From: DATAEK01 sp036258055
GTDB lineage: Bacteria; Acidobacteriota; Vicinamibacteria; Vicinamibacterales; 2-12-FULL-66-21
Length of the DNA: 64,000 nucleotides
Direction of reading: 5' to 3'
Assembly (NCBI GenBank): GCA_036258055.1
Contig: DATAEK010000068.1
Location: 1-64,000 of the forward strand
The notes under the pieces were generated by a model that ran no database searches, was not told the DNA's origin, and saw nothing but the letters and a program-made list of their open reading frames with translations. This document shows, one piece after another, positions 24,355 to 39,042 of this stretch. Made by a program: the position numbers and the translations under genes. The first letter of the stretch is position 1, and the number at the start of each line of letters is the position of its first letter.

Positions 24355-25433
24355 TGGAGGCCGGCCGGCTCCGTGCGCTTGACGGCCTGCTCGTAGGCGT
24401 TCTTCAGATCCTCGTTCTTCCACACGATCAGCGCCTGGCTGCGCAGCCGTTCGAGGAACTTGCGGACTTCTCCGCGCTGCCGCTCCCCGTACACTTTCTC
24501 GGCCGCGATATCGCGGACGCTGTCGAAGGCCCTGACGCTCTGAGTCGTCTTCGTCTCGAGCTTGAGAATCTGATAGCCCTTCGCGACGCGCAGCGGCTGG
24601 GTGATCTCGCCCGGCTTCATCTTGTCCAGGAGCTGCTGCAGGTTCTGCGAGAGCTCCTTGACGTCGATCGGACCGATGAGTCCGCCGTTGGCCTTCGAGG
24701 GCGACGCGGAGACCTCGGACGCGACCTTCACGAAATCCTCGCCCGCGCTGAGCCGTCCGCGCACGGTCTCGGCCTTCTGTTTCGCATCGTCTTCCTGGCC
24801 GACGTTGATCCCCTTCTGTCCGCCCTGCGTGGCGGTCGGCACTTCGATCAGGATTTCGCGGAGCGTTACCTGCGATGGCGTCACGAACTCCTGCTGGTGC
24901 GAGAGGTAGTACTGCCGCGCCTCTTCCTCGGTGATCTGGAGCTTCGGCCCGACTTCGTCCTGCTGCACGCGATAGATGACCACCTGGCGCTCGAAGTTGC
25001 GCCGCAGATCCTCCATCGTCATGCCTTCCTGCTTCAACGCGGCCTGGAACTTCTGTTCGTCGTCGAGTCCCTGGTTCTTGCGAATGTCGCCCACCCAGTC
25101 CTTGAACTGCTGGTCGGTCGCGCGATAGCCCTTTTCTTTTCCGAGCTGCAGCATGAGGAGCTCGTCAATCGCGTCCACGAGGATCCGCGGCGTCACCTCG
25201 GCCAGCATCTGCTTCAACTGCGCATCGTTCTTGAGCGCGTCAGCGTCGACCTGCGAGTTGATGCGTCCGCGAATCGCGGCAATCTGCCGCGTTTCGAGAT
25301 CGGTCTTGGTGAAGATGTCGCCGTTCACCTTGACGAGCACCTGCTCGAGGATGTCCGCGGACACCGTGCGAAACGGCGCCGCTAGGCATAACGCCAGGGC
25401 AAGAGTGGCTCCCACGCGGACTGGCTTTTTCAT
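24351..25433 (-). CDS. SurA/PpiC-type peptidyl-prolyl cis-trans isomerase
   Basis: A 360-residue exported chaperone-isomerase. A signal peptide (MKKPVRVGATLALALCLAAP) precedes a SurA N-terminal-like helical domain (about 30-175) and one parvulin domain (about 190-300; VTLREILIEVP, GGLIGPIDVKELSQNLQQLL, GYQILKLETK). It should assist folding of outer-membrane or secreted proteins in the periplasm. The ATG at 25433 (AGGTG seven bases upstream) is preferred over the GTG at 25442. It lies 32 bases after mfd and overlaps the NusG-like gene, so all belong to one transcript. Confidence 0.88.
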   Translation of the reverse strand: MKKPVRVGATLALALCLAAPFRTVSADILEQVLVKVNGDIFTKTDLETRQIAAIRGRINSQVDADALKNDAQLKQMLAEVTPRILVDAIDELLMLQLGKEKGYRATDQQFKDWVGDIRKNQGLDDEQKFQAALKQEGMTMEDLRRNFERQVVIYRVQQDEVGPKLQITEEEARQYYLSHQQEFVTPSQVTLREILIEVPTATQGGQKGINVGQEDDAKQKAETVRGRLSAGEDFVKVASEVSASPSKANGGLIGPIDVKELSQNLQQLLDKMKPGEITQPLRVAKGYQILKLETKTTQSVRAFDSVRDIAAEKVYGERQRGEVRKFLERLRSQALIVWKNEDLKNAYEQAVKRTEPAGLH

Positions 25434-25465
25434 GTCGAACACCTAAATTGCTGTAACAGAGTATT

Positions 25466-28999
<3,534 letters not shown>

Positions 29000-29203
29000 G
29001 GTCGAGACTTCGGCAAGGATCGCAACCCACAATTGTAGCCGGTTATCGGCCACCAGAACAGACGAGGTTGTCCTGGTTACGTTGACGGTGGCGGAGTCGA
29101 AGCCTACACTCACTTCGATCAGCCGCCGCCGCATCGTGCGGAAGGCGTTGCCTGCCCATCCGCATCGGCGGAATCAGTGCCGCGGCCTCCGGGGAGGTGT
29201 CAC

Positions 29204-29383
29204 GTGACGAAGGTTCTCAGGTGCGCCGATCTCATGCCGGACTGCAAGACGGTGATCGTAGGCAAGGACGCTGACGAGGTCTTCGCGAAAGCGGAGGCCC
29301 ACGCGCGGAAAGAACACAACATGATGATCATCCCGCCGAGCGTCATGTCGCAGATCGAGGCGGCCATCAAGGACAAGACGTAG
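29204..29383 (+). CDS. DUF1059 family small protein
   Basis: A 59-residue protein starting with a GTG at 29204 that has GGGGAGG six bases upstream. MTKVLRCADLMPDCKTVIVG, the middle VFAKAEAHARKEHNM and the tail VMSQIEAAIKD fit the DUF1059 pattern, small proteins with conserved Cys and His (here C7, C14 and H33, H38) that may bind metal. Function unknown. It is a single gene, divergent from mfd and convergent with the rfaE2-like gene. Confidence 0.85.
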   Translation: MTKVLRCADLMPDCKTVIVGKDADEVFAKAEAHARKEHNMMIIPPSVMSQIEAAIKDKT

Positions 29384-29388
29384 CGGTT

Positions 29389-29883
29389 CTAGCCGCCGGT
29401 TGCCCGGATCTTCGCCAGAATGGCGGTCGTCGAATAGCCCTGTTCGACCGGGATCCGGACGACGCGGCCGCCGCGCGCCTCCACGGTGTCGCGGCCGATG
29501 ATCTGGTCGGCGGGCCAGTCGGCGCCTTTGACGAGGATGTCCGGCTGCAGCGCCGAGACGATCGCCGCTGGTGTGTCTTCGTCGAAGAAGACGACCGCGT
29601 CGACACACGCCAGGGCCGAGAGGATTTCGGCCCTCTCCGACTCCGGCGTGACCGGACGCCCCGGACCCTTGTTGCGGCGCACGGAGCTGTCGGCGTTCAA
29701 TCCCACGATGAGCGCGTCGCCGAGCGCGCGGGCTTCCCTCAAGTACCGCAAGTGGCCCGGGTGAAGGAGATCGAACACGCCGTTGGTGAACACGACCACG
29801 CGTCCCTGACTTCGAAGGCTGGCGATCAGCGTGACCGCCTGCTCGCGCGTCAGTACTCGACGGTTCTCCGCAATCCTCGTCAT
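29389..29883 (-). CDS. rfaE2: D-glycero-beta-D-manno-heptose 1-phosphate adenylyltransferase-like
   Basis: A 164-residue nucleotidyltransferase matching the C-terminal half of HldE (RfaE domain II), which makes ADP-heptose for lipopolysaccharide or other glycans. FTNGVFDLLHPGHLRYLREA carries the HxGH motif at residues 41-44; NADSSVRRNKGPGRPV and the later ILVKGADW are family signatures. The kinase domain is absent, so a separate heptose kinase would be needed elsewhere. It is 18 bases downstream of wzt, giving the cluster a surface-polysaccharide theme. Confidence 0.9.
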   Translation of the reverse strand: MTRIAENRRVLTREQAVTLIASLRSQGRVVVFTNGVFDLLHPGHLRYLREARALGDALIVGLNADSSVRRNKGPGRPVTPESERAEILSALACVDAVVFFDEDTPAAIVSALQPDILVKGADWPADQIIGRDTVEARGGRVVRIPVEQGYSTTAILAKIRATGG

Positions 29884-29901
29884 TGATCAACTGAACGGCG
29901 A

Positions 29902-31245
29902 TCAGGCGTCCGTCCTGTCGAACTGCAGGGCGTCTGAAAACCGCCATTCGTGGCGCGGCCGATAGATGCCGACGTCCTTCGTGCGCGACTTCACGCGGAA
30001 CGTATAGAGCAGCCGGTGGTAATCGTAGGGGTATCCGTCGACCTTGTGCACGGCGACATCCAGCTTGTAGGTGCCTTCGACGAGATCGAGACTCTCGATA
30101 GTGAAAACCGCCTCCGCGTCGCCGAAGATTCGCACGCCCTTCAGCGACTCGAGACTGGTGTTGGTGCCGTAGCAACAGACGCCCTCGGCGTTGAAAATCC
30201 CGATCCCGATGACGAAGTCGTCGATCGCCACCGGCGCGCGCAAACGGATGTGGACGTCGAGCGGATCGCCTGAATGAAACACGTGTCCGCGTTCGCCGTC
30301 CGTGCCGCTGAGTGAGACGTCGGTGATCTCGATCTCGCGCGATCCCCACCGGCCTTCCGTCGCCCTGAACATGTCTGACGGGGCTTCGGCGGTCTCGATC
30401 GGATGATCGGGCAGCACCGCGGCGGCAGGCTCGTCCGGCGAGACCGCTACTGCGGTCTCCTGCGCCTTCGCATCCTCCGCCGCGAGCTGAAGCTCCTCGG
30501 CAGCCGCGACGTTGGTGATGTAGGCGCCAACGATACGGCGGGGATCGCCCATGCCTTTCATGAGACCGTTGTCGAGCCAGAGTGCCTCGTCGCAGAACCG
30601 CTCGACGAGGCTCAACGCATGCGTCACCAGCAGAATCGTGCGGCCGCGGCGTTTGAACTCGGCGAACTTGTCCAGGCACTTGTGGGTGAACCCCTCGTCG
30701 CCCACGGCGAGCACCTCGTCGACCAGCAGGACGTCCGGATCCACGTGAATCGCGACGGCAAACCCGAGCCGCATGTACATCCCGGAGGAGTAGGTCTTGA
30801 CGGGCGCGTCGATGAACTCTCGCAGCTCGGCGAAGTCGACGATCTCGTCGAAGCGCCGGGCGATTTCCTTCTTCGACAACCCGAGCATGATCCCGTTGAT
30901 GAAGACATTCTCGCGGCCGGAGATCTCGGGGTGGAACCCCGCGCCGAGCTCGATGAGCGCGGAGATGCGCCCGTTCACGCGCAGCGTGCCGCTGGTCGGC
31001 TTCGTGATGCCGGCGACCAGCTTCAGCATCGTGCTCTTGCCCGACCCGTTCCGACCGATCACGCCGAGCGTGCGGCCAGCCGGCACGGTGAAGGACACGT
31101 CCTGAACAGCCGCGAACGTCTCGTCCGGGTTGAGGTCGCGGATCAGGCTGCCCGACAGGAGCGCGCTCTTCAGCGTGGCGAATTGCCGGCGGCGTCCGTA
31201 CCGGCGATACACCTTCGAAACGTGCGTGACTTCAATCGCGTTCAT
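29902..31245 (-). CDS. wzt: Polysaccharide ABC exporter ATP-binding subunit with C-terminal glycan-binding domain
   Basis: A 447-residue Wzt-type protein. The nucleotide-binding domain has Walker A GRNGSGKS at 64-71, signature YSSGMYMRLG and Walker B VLLVDEVLAVGD. After a Glu/Ala/Pro-rich linker (about 255-300) a beta-sandwich of about 140 residues follows, the Wzt carbohydrate-binding domain that recognises the capped O-antigen before export. With Wzm just upstream it should form the O-antigen or capsule exporter of the inner membrane. The gap to wzm is 136 bases and contains a repeat element with a strong hairpin. Confidence 0.93.
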   Translation of the reverse strand: MNAIEVTHVSKVYRRYGRRRQFATLKSALLSGSLIRDLNPDETFAAVQDVSFTVPAGRTLGVIGRNGSGKSTMLKLVAGITKPTSGTLRVNGRISALIELGAGFHPEISGRENVFINGIMLGLSKKEIARRFDEIVDFAELREFIDAPVKTYSSGMYMRLGFAVAIHVDPDVLLVDEVLAVGDEGFTHKCLDKFAEFKRRGRTILLVTHALSLVERFCDEALWLDNGLMKGMGDPRRIVGAYITNVAAAEELQLAAEDAKAQETAVAVSPDEPAAAVLPDHPIETAEAPSDMFRATEGRWGSREIEITDVSLSGTDGERGHVFHSGDPLDVHIRLRAPVAIDDFVIGIGIFNAEGVCCYGTNTSLESLKGVRIFGDAEAVFTIESLDLVEGTYKLDVAVHKVDGYPYDYHRLLYTFRVKSRTKDVGIYRPRHEWRFSDALQFDRTDA

Positions 31246-31257
31246 TTTCTTAGTTTG

Positions 31258-31335
31258 CCGCGGGGCCCCACCCCCGCGGCTACTCGCGGCTCGCTCCGCT
31301 CGCCGCTGGCCAGCGACGACAGCCAGCGCTCACTC
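31258..31335. repeat. Dispersed hairpin element, copy A (between wzm and wzt)
   Basis: CCGCGGGG (31258-31265) and CCCCGCGG (31272-31279) form a perfect 8-bp stem around loop CCCCAC. It is followed by a GC-rich stretch of CTCGC/CGCTGGC words ending near GCGACGACAGCC. A second copy with the same loop, a different but fully paired stem and similar flank is at 35002-35090. Copy A ends 12 bases before the wzt start codon on the transcribed strand. Confidence 0.6.
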
Positions 31336-31381
31336 GCGATTCTGAATTCTGACTCCTGGCTCCTCACTCCTGGCTGCTGCC
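31336..31381. repeat. Short degenerate array of CTCCTGGCT-type words
   Basis: Between copy A of the hairpin element and the wzm stop, words such as GACTCCTGGCT, CCTCACTCCTGGCT and GCTGCTGCCTC repeat with small changes. It resembles the other imperfect short-unit arrays of this window. Confidence 0.4.
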
Positions 31382-32200
31382 TCACACTTCTTCCGCAAAG
31401 GTATCGCGCAGCCGGTCGAAGAGGAAATAGCCGAAGAGAAACCAGCCCACCGAGATCACGCCGAGCACCAGGAGCCATTTCAAGTGACCCACGGGGCCCG
31501 GAAAGAACAGGATTTCCTGATAGGTGATCGCCAGGTGCGTGAACGGGTTCAGCTTCAGGAGCGTGGCCTGCCAGACGCCGTGTCCGGGATTGGCTGGGTC
31601 CTCGAAGATGAAATACGGATAGATGATCGGCGTCGCGAAGAACCAGAACGTGAGCAGGTTCGACAGGATGTCGCGGATGTCGCGGAAATGCACGGTCAGC
31701 GCGGAGAGGATCAGCGCAAACCCGAGCGTCAGCACCAGCTGCACGGCGACAGCGACGGGGAAGAGCGCGAGCTCACCCGCGTTCAGCGGCCGCTGATAGT
31801 AAAGGAGAAAGCCCGCCAGGATCGCGAGTCCGAAGAAGAAGTGAACCATGTTCGCCAGGACCGTCACGATCGGCAGAATCTCGGCGGGGAAGAGCACCTT
31901 CTTGATCAGGTTCCCGCCCGAGATCAGCACGCCTGCGGACTCGGCGAGCGACGAAGAAAACCACGTCCAGGGCAGGATGCCGCAGAACATGAAGAGCGCG
32001 TACGGCTCGATCCGGGCGTCGTGTGCCGCGGGCATGACGTAGCTGAACACGAACGAGTACACGAGGAGCAGGAGGAGCGGGTTGATGAACGACCAGAAGA
32101 ACCCGAGCACCGATCCGCGGTACCGCGCTTTCAGCTCTCTCGCTACCAGGCTCTGTATCAGGCCCCGGTAGCGAAAGAGCCGAGCGAGGTTATGGAACAT
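31382..32200 (-). CDS. wzm: Polysaccharide ABC exporter permease
   Basis: A 272-residue inner-membrane protein of the ABC-2 type with about six hydrophobic segments and the N-terminal signature SLVARELKARYRGSVLGFFW found in Wzm/KpsM/TagG permeases. It pairs with Wzt to export undecaprenyl-linked polysaccharide. The start overlaps the end of the PP2C phosphatase gene by 11 bases, showing tight coupling. Confidence 0.93.
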   Translation of the reverse strand: MFHNLARLFRYRGLIQSLVARELKARYRGSVLGFFWSFINPLLLLLVYSFVFSYVMPAAHDARIEPYALFMFCGILPWTWFSSSLAESAGVLISGGNLIKKVLFPAEILPIVTVLANMVHFFFGLAILAGFLLYYQRPLNAGELALFPVAVAVQLVLTLGFALILSALTVHFRDIRDILSNLLTFWFFATPIIYPYFIFEDPANPGHGVWQATLLKLNPFTHLAITYQEILFFPGPVGHLKWLLVLGVISVGWFLFGYFLFDRLRDTFAEEV

Positions 32201-32978
32201 CGACCTGGAGCACGAGCGCGGTGATGTTGTCCGGACCTCCGGCGTCGTTCGCCGCGTCGATCAGCCGCTTGCAGATGTCCTCGAGTGTGGCGGAGTGATC
32301 GTTCAGGATGTTGGCAATCTGCTGATCGGTGACGACCCCGAAGAGGCCGTCGGAGCAGAGCAGCACGCGTTCGCCGGGCTGGAGATGCAGCTCCGTCACG
32401 TCGACCTCGGGGTCTTCGCCGCCCGACAGCGCGCGCGTGACGACGTTGCGCCACGGATGCTGCCGCGCCGCGGTGGCGCTCATCGTGCCCGCGCGAACCT
32501 GCTCTTCGACCCAGGAGTGATCGTGGGTGATCTGCTGGAGCGCCCCCTCGCGCAGCACATACACGCGGCTGTCGCCCACGTGGGCGACGCAGGCGTTTAG
32601 CGGCCCGATCAGGAGCGCCGACGCGGTCGTCGCCATGCCGCGGAGATCCTGTGATTCCGAGATGGCGCCGGCAATGCGGCGGTTGGCGAGGCGGAACGCG
32701 GCTTTGAGGCGGTTGGCCTCGAGGCTGATCGAGGGCTCGAACGGAAATGGCCAGGTGCGGTTCTTGTCAGCGCCGGCCGTCTCCTCGGTGAAGGCTTCGA
32801 TCGCCTCGACCGCGATCCGTGAGGCGACTTCACCGGCAACATGGCCGCCCATGCCGTCAGCGACCATGTACAGGCCGACGTCCGGACGCACGCTGTGGCA
32901 GTCCTCGTTGCTCGTGCGGCGGAGGCCGGGATCGGAGAGGACCGCCCAGCTGTACGACAGCGGTGGCGTCGAACTCAT
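32190..32978 (-). CDS. PP2C-family serine/threonine phosphatase
   Basis: A 262-residue PPM phosphatase close to the Stp/PrpC type. The metal-binding motifs RTSNEDC, VADGMGGHV, LLCSDGLFGVVTDQ and GGPDNITALV are all present, so it should be an active Mn/Mg-dependent enzyme that counters Ser/Thr kinases. It sits 11 bases after atpC and overlaps wzm. No Ser/Thr kinase gene is seen in the window, though such pairs are common. Confidence 0.92.
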   Translation of the reverse strand: MSSTPPLSYSWAVLSDPGLRRTSNEDCHSVRPDVGLYMVADGMGGHVAGEVASRIAVEAIEAFTEETAGADKNRTWPFPFEPSISLEANRLKAAFRLANRRIAGAISESQDLRGMATTASALLIGPLNACVAHVGDSRVYVLREGALQQITHDHSWVEEQVRAGTMSATAARQHPWRNVVTRALSGGEDPEVDVTELHLQPGERVLLCSDGLFGVVTDQQIANILNDHSATLEDICKRLIDAANDAGGPDNITALVLQVDVP

Positions 32979-32989
32979 ACTGATTCGGT

Positions 32990-33439
32990 TCAGTCTTGCG
33001 TGCGCACCCGTTTCAACCGTGGGCCCATCCCCAGGCGCGACGAGACCTGCAGGCGACTGACGGATTTCATCAACGCGGCGCGCGCTCGCTCGTAATCGAT
33101 GTCGGACTTCGACTGCGTCAGGCGCTCTTCGGCCCGCTTGCGCGACGCTTCGGCACGTTCGACATCGATCTCCTCTGCGCGCTCAGCAAGCCGCGCGAGA
33201 ATGGTCACGCGATCCGGCAGTACCTCCGCAAAGCCGAATCCAATGGACAGAAACGTCTTTTCGGTGCCCTTTCGATACCACAGCTCGCCGACCGCCAGCG
33301 AGGCAAGCAGCGGCGTATGACCCGGCAGCACGCCAAAGTATCCCGCGCTGCCCGGGATCTCCACTTCGTCGACCCGCTCCTGCACGAGCAGACGCTCCGG
33401 CGTCACAATCTGCAGTTCGAGGTGGCTCGGTAACGACAT
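32990..33439 (-). CDS. atpC: F1F0 ATP synthase epsilon subunit
   Basis: A 149-residue epsilon subunit of the ATP synthase stalk. The N-terminal beta-sandwich shows LQIVTPERLLVQERVDEVEI and SAGYFGVLPGHTPLLASL; the C-terminal helical hairpin (about 90-135) is rich in Arg/Glu/Ala. It is the last gene of the atp run and is separated from atpD by 70 bases. Confidence 0.95.
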   Translation of the reverse strand: MSLPSHLELQIVTPERLLVQERVDEVEIPGSAGYFGVLPGHTPLLASLAVGELWYRKGTEKTFLSIGFGFAEVLPDRVTILARLAERAEEIDVERAEASRKRAEERLTQSKSDIDYERARAALMKSVSRLQVSSRLGMGPRLKRVRTQD

Positions 33440-33509
33440 GATATGCCCGGACTCTTCTGGAGTTCTAGCCTTTGGATTCTAGACCTGTATTCTACGGTTC
33501 CAGGGATCG

Positions 33510-34955
<1,446 letters not shown>

Positions 34956-35001
34956 GTGTCTTGTTTTCTTCTCTTAGCTTTGCCAGCACTCATATCTCAA
35001 T

Positions 35002-35090
35002 GTGTCTGGGGCCCCACCCCCAGACACGGCAGCTCGCGCATTCGCGCTCGCTGGGGCTCGCTCGTGCCGCTGGCTAGCAGCGACAGCGTG
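35002..35090. repeat. Dispersed hairpin element, copy B (between atpG and atpD)
   Basis: GTGTCTGGGG (35002-35011) and CCCCAGACAC (35018-35027) form a perfect 10-bp stem around loop CCCCAC, the same loop as copy A but with a different stem. The following CTCGC-rich stretch with CGCTGGCTAGCAGCGACAGC parallels copy A (CGCTGGCCAGCGACGACAGC). Confidence 0.6.
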
Positions 35091-35170
35091 TTTTCAGTGG
35101 CATCAAGCGGGGGCCCTTTCAGGCCCCATTTGCCATTCGCCCTTTGCCATTTACCATCCGTCGGCGAAAG

Positions 35171-35298
35171 CCGACCTCCGACTGACTGGCGACTCCCGAC
35201 TGACTGCCGACTCCCGACCGACTGGCGACTTCCGACTGACTGCCGACTCCCGACTGACTGCCGACTGCGACTGCCGACTCCCGACTACCGACTGCCGA
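35171..35298. repeat. Imperfect tandem array of CCGACTGACTG-type units
   Basis: About 125 bases made of 7-11-base words such as CCGACTGACTG, CCGACTCCCGACTG and GCGACTTCCGACTG, repeated with single-base changes and reaching the atpG stop codon. It has no conserved reading frame and is not a CRISPR array (no spacers of fixed length). Confidence 0.8.
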
Positions 35299-36177
35299 CT
35301 ACAGCGCTTCCGCGCCGCTGACCACCTCGATGATCTCGCGCGTAATCGCCGCCTGACGCACCTTGTTCATGTACAGCGTCAGCTGATCGATCATCTCGCC
35401 CGAGTTGCGCGTGGCGGCATCCATCGCCGTCATCTGCGCCGCGAAAAAGGCCGCGTTCGACTCGAGCAGCGCTCGATACACCTGAATCTCCACGTGGTTT
35501 GGGATCAGGTGATCGAAGAGCTGCGTCGGATCCGGCTCGTACAGGTAATCGACTCTGGCCGCAGCGTTGTCCGACTGTCCTTCGAACGTCATCCGCGGAA
35601 TCGGCAGCAGCGGTTCCACGACGACGCGCTGCTGCAGTACCGATTTGAACTCGTTGTAGGCGAGGTAGACGCTGTCGACTTCACCGCCGACGAATGCCTC
35701 GATCGCCGCGCTCGCGATGCTCTGCGCATCGTCGTAGCGCAACGTCGCGAAGAGGTTGATCTGCTCGTAACGGATCTCGAAGCCGCGCCGCGCGAAGTAG
35801 TCGCGCCCGCGGCGGCCGACGAGGCCGAGTGCCACCTGACGATCGGCACTCTCGGTGATGAACGTCGCTGCCGACTTGATGACGTTCGTGTTGAAGCTCC
35901 CGCACAGCCCGCGATCGGCGGTAATGAGGACGAGCAACGCCCGTCCGTTGGCTCGGGGCGTCCGGCGTTCGTCGAGAAGCGGATGGGCGCCAGGATCCAC
36001 GCGGGTCGCGAGGCTGTTGAGCACGCGCTGCATCTGGATTGCGAACGGACGCGCCTGCTGAATCCGCTCCTGCGCGCGGCGGAGCTTCGACGCGGCGACC
36101 ATCTTCATCGCCTTCGTGATCTGCTGCGTCGACTTGACCGCGCGGATCCGCCGCCGGATGTCGAGAAGTGAAGGCAT
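35299..36177 (-). CDS. atpG: F1F0 ATP synthase gamma subunit
   Basis: A 292-residue gamma subunit, the rotating central shaft. MPSLLDIRRRIRAVKSTQQI with KAMKMVAASKLRRAQ at the N-terminus and ITREIIEVVSGAEAL at the C-terminus are the diagnostic coiled-coil ends; LITADRGLCGSFN is the central signature. It starts three bases after the atpA stop. Confidence 0.97.
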   Translation of the reverse strand: MPSLLDIRRRIRAVKSTQQITKAMKMVAASKLRRAQERIQQARPFAIQMQRVLNSLATRVDPGAHPLLDERRTPRANGRALLVLITADRGLCGSFNTNVIKSAATFITESADRQVALGLVGRRGRDYFARRGFEIRYEQINLFATLRYDDAQSIASAAIEAFVGGEVDSVYLAYNEFKSVLQQRVVVEPLLPIPRMTFEGQSDNAAARVDYLYEPDPTQLFDHLIPNHVEIQVYRALLESNAAFFAAQMTAMDAATRNSGEMIDQLTLYMNKVRQAAITREIIEVVSGAEAL

Positions 36178-36180
36178 GCC

Positions 36181-37707
<1,527 letters not shown>

Positions 37708-37771
37708 CTTCGTCCTGTCCGGCCCCGAGTTCGATGCGGCCGGCGTATCCATTCGAGTTCGGGTGCGGTCG

Positions 37772-38326
37772 TTACTCCGCTCCCGCGATCAACGTGTCCT
37801 TGAGTTTCTCCAGCTGACGCGTGACGCTGCCATCGAAAACCGTGCTGCCAATCTGGGCGATCGCGCCACCGATGATCGACGAATCCACGCGTGTGGCGAG
37901 CTGAACCTCACGTCCTGTCGCGCGCGCCAGTCCATCTTTGAGCGAGGCGATCCGATCTGGGGGAAGCTCCATTGCGGTGATGACCTGGGCGCGAACGACG
38001 CGCCGGTGATCCATCAGCCGCGCATCGTATGCCGACGCGATCTGCGGCAGCAGTGCGAGCCGATCGCGATCGGCCAGCATCCGGATCGTCTTCATGAGGA
38101 TCGGGGACATGCCCGGCGCGTGTGAAAGCAGCGCGTCCACCACGCCGCGCTTTTTCCCGATCGCGACCGCAGGATTCGTCAACGCGCGCAACAGTGTGTC
38201 GTTGGTCGTCAGGACGCGCATGAAGTCAGCGAGCTGACGATCGATCGCTTCGACATCTCCCTGCTCCTGACGGGCGACGTCGAAAAGCGCGCGTGCGTAT
38301 CTGCCCGCCGCAGTTCCGCTCGTCAT
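37772..38326 (-). CDS. atpH: F1F0 ATP synthase delta subunit
   Basis: A 184-residue delta (OSCP-type) subunit that ties F1 to the peripheral stalk. AAGRYARALFDVARQEQGD at the N-terminus and the C-terminal DSSIIGGAIAQIGSTVFDGS are family signatures. The ATG overlaps the atpF stop by four bases. Confidence 0.95.
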   Translation of the reverse strand: MTSGTAAGRYARALFDVARQEQGDVEAIDRQLADFMRVLTTNDTLLRALTNPAVAIGKKRGVVDALLSHAPGMSPILMKTIRMLADRDRLALLPQIASAYDARLMDHRRVVRAQVITAMELPPDRIASLKDGLARATGREVQLATRVDSSIIGGAIAQIGSTVFDGSVTRQLEKLKDTLIAGAE

Positions 38327-39009
38327 CGTCCGGCCTCCCGAAGCTGCGTGGCATACCGATCGACGAGCCGCAGCTGATCCTCGGGGGTGATCGTCCGGGC
38401 AATTCGCGTCTTTGCGACGTCGACCGACAGTTGCGCGGCGAGCTCGAGCAATTGCCGCCGCGCGATGCGGAGACGCATGTCGATGTCGCGCCGTGTCTGG
38501 TCGAGCAGGCGCTGGCGTTCAGTCGATGCGGCCTGTTCGATCCGCGCCCGTTCGGCACGGACGTCTTCGCCGCCCTGCAGGCGAAGGGCCTCGAGTTCGG
38601 CGGGCAGCGTCTTGAGCTTGGATTCGATCTCGGCGAGCTGCGCTTCGGCGGTTGCGCGCAACTCGGCGGCGCTCACCAGGTCCTGCCGGATCTGCGTCCC
38701 CCGTGACGCGAGATGCGTCTGAATCGGCGTCTTGAGGTAATAGGCCAGGATGCCGGCGAGGAGGGCAAAGTTGAAGATCTTCGCGATGACCTGCAGCCAA
38801 CCCCCCTCGGCCTCGGCTTCACCGTGCTGTCCTTCGGCGGCCTTTTCCGTGTGAGCTTGTTCCGGGTGCTGCCACGACGCGCCCGTCGCGTAGACCGTCG
38901 GCCGCCAGCTCGAGACAGCGGCCGCAACGAAGACGGCGAGCAGCAGCGCCCGCACACGGCGCGCGCGTGCTCGCGGAAGGAGAGCCTGACTGTTGCAGTC
39001 GAATCGCAT
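38323..39009 (-). CDS. atpF: F1F0 ATP synthase b subunit
   Basis: A 228-residue b subunit with an N-terminal extension: a hydrophobic signal-like segment (residues 19-34) and a His/Glu/Ala-rich stretch precede the true membrane anchor (about 75-92, IFNFALLAGILAYYLKTPI) and the long peripheral-stalk coiled coil. It overlaps atpH by four bases. The extra N-terminal segment is longer than in the E. coli subunit (156 residues). Confidence 0.92.
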   Translation of the reverse strand: MRFDCNSQALLPRARARRVRALLLAVFVAAAVSSWRPTVYATGASWQHPEQAHTEKAAEGQHGEAEAEGGWLQVIAKIFNFALLAGILAYYLKTPIQTHLASRGTQIRQDLVSAAELRATAEAQLAEIESKLKTLPAELEALRLQGGEDVRAERARIEQAASTERQRLLDQTRRDIDMRLRIARRQLLELAAQLSVDVAKTRIARTITPEDQLRLVDRYATQLREAGR

Positions 39010-39042
39010 CTTCAGGTTGATCAGCCCGGGAATCCGTGAGGT

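Larger units (their letters stand above)
34956..35298. other. Gene-free gap inside the atp operon (atpG-atpD)
   Basis: This 343-base gap holds, from the atpD side, the atpD leader, hairpin element copy B (35002-35090), GC-poor filler with CCATTTGCCATTCGCC-like words, and an imperfect tandem array (35171-35298) reaching the atpG stop. No gene or terminator with a U-tract was seen. Confidence 0.65.

Noticed and set aside
29174..30679. 501-residue frame overlapping wzt, rfaE2 and DUF1059.
   Set aside because: Arg/Gly-rich and overlaps three genes with convincing family matches.
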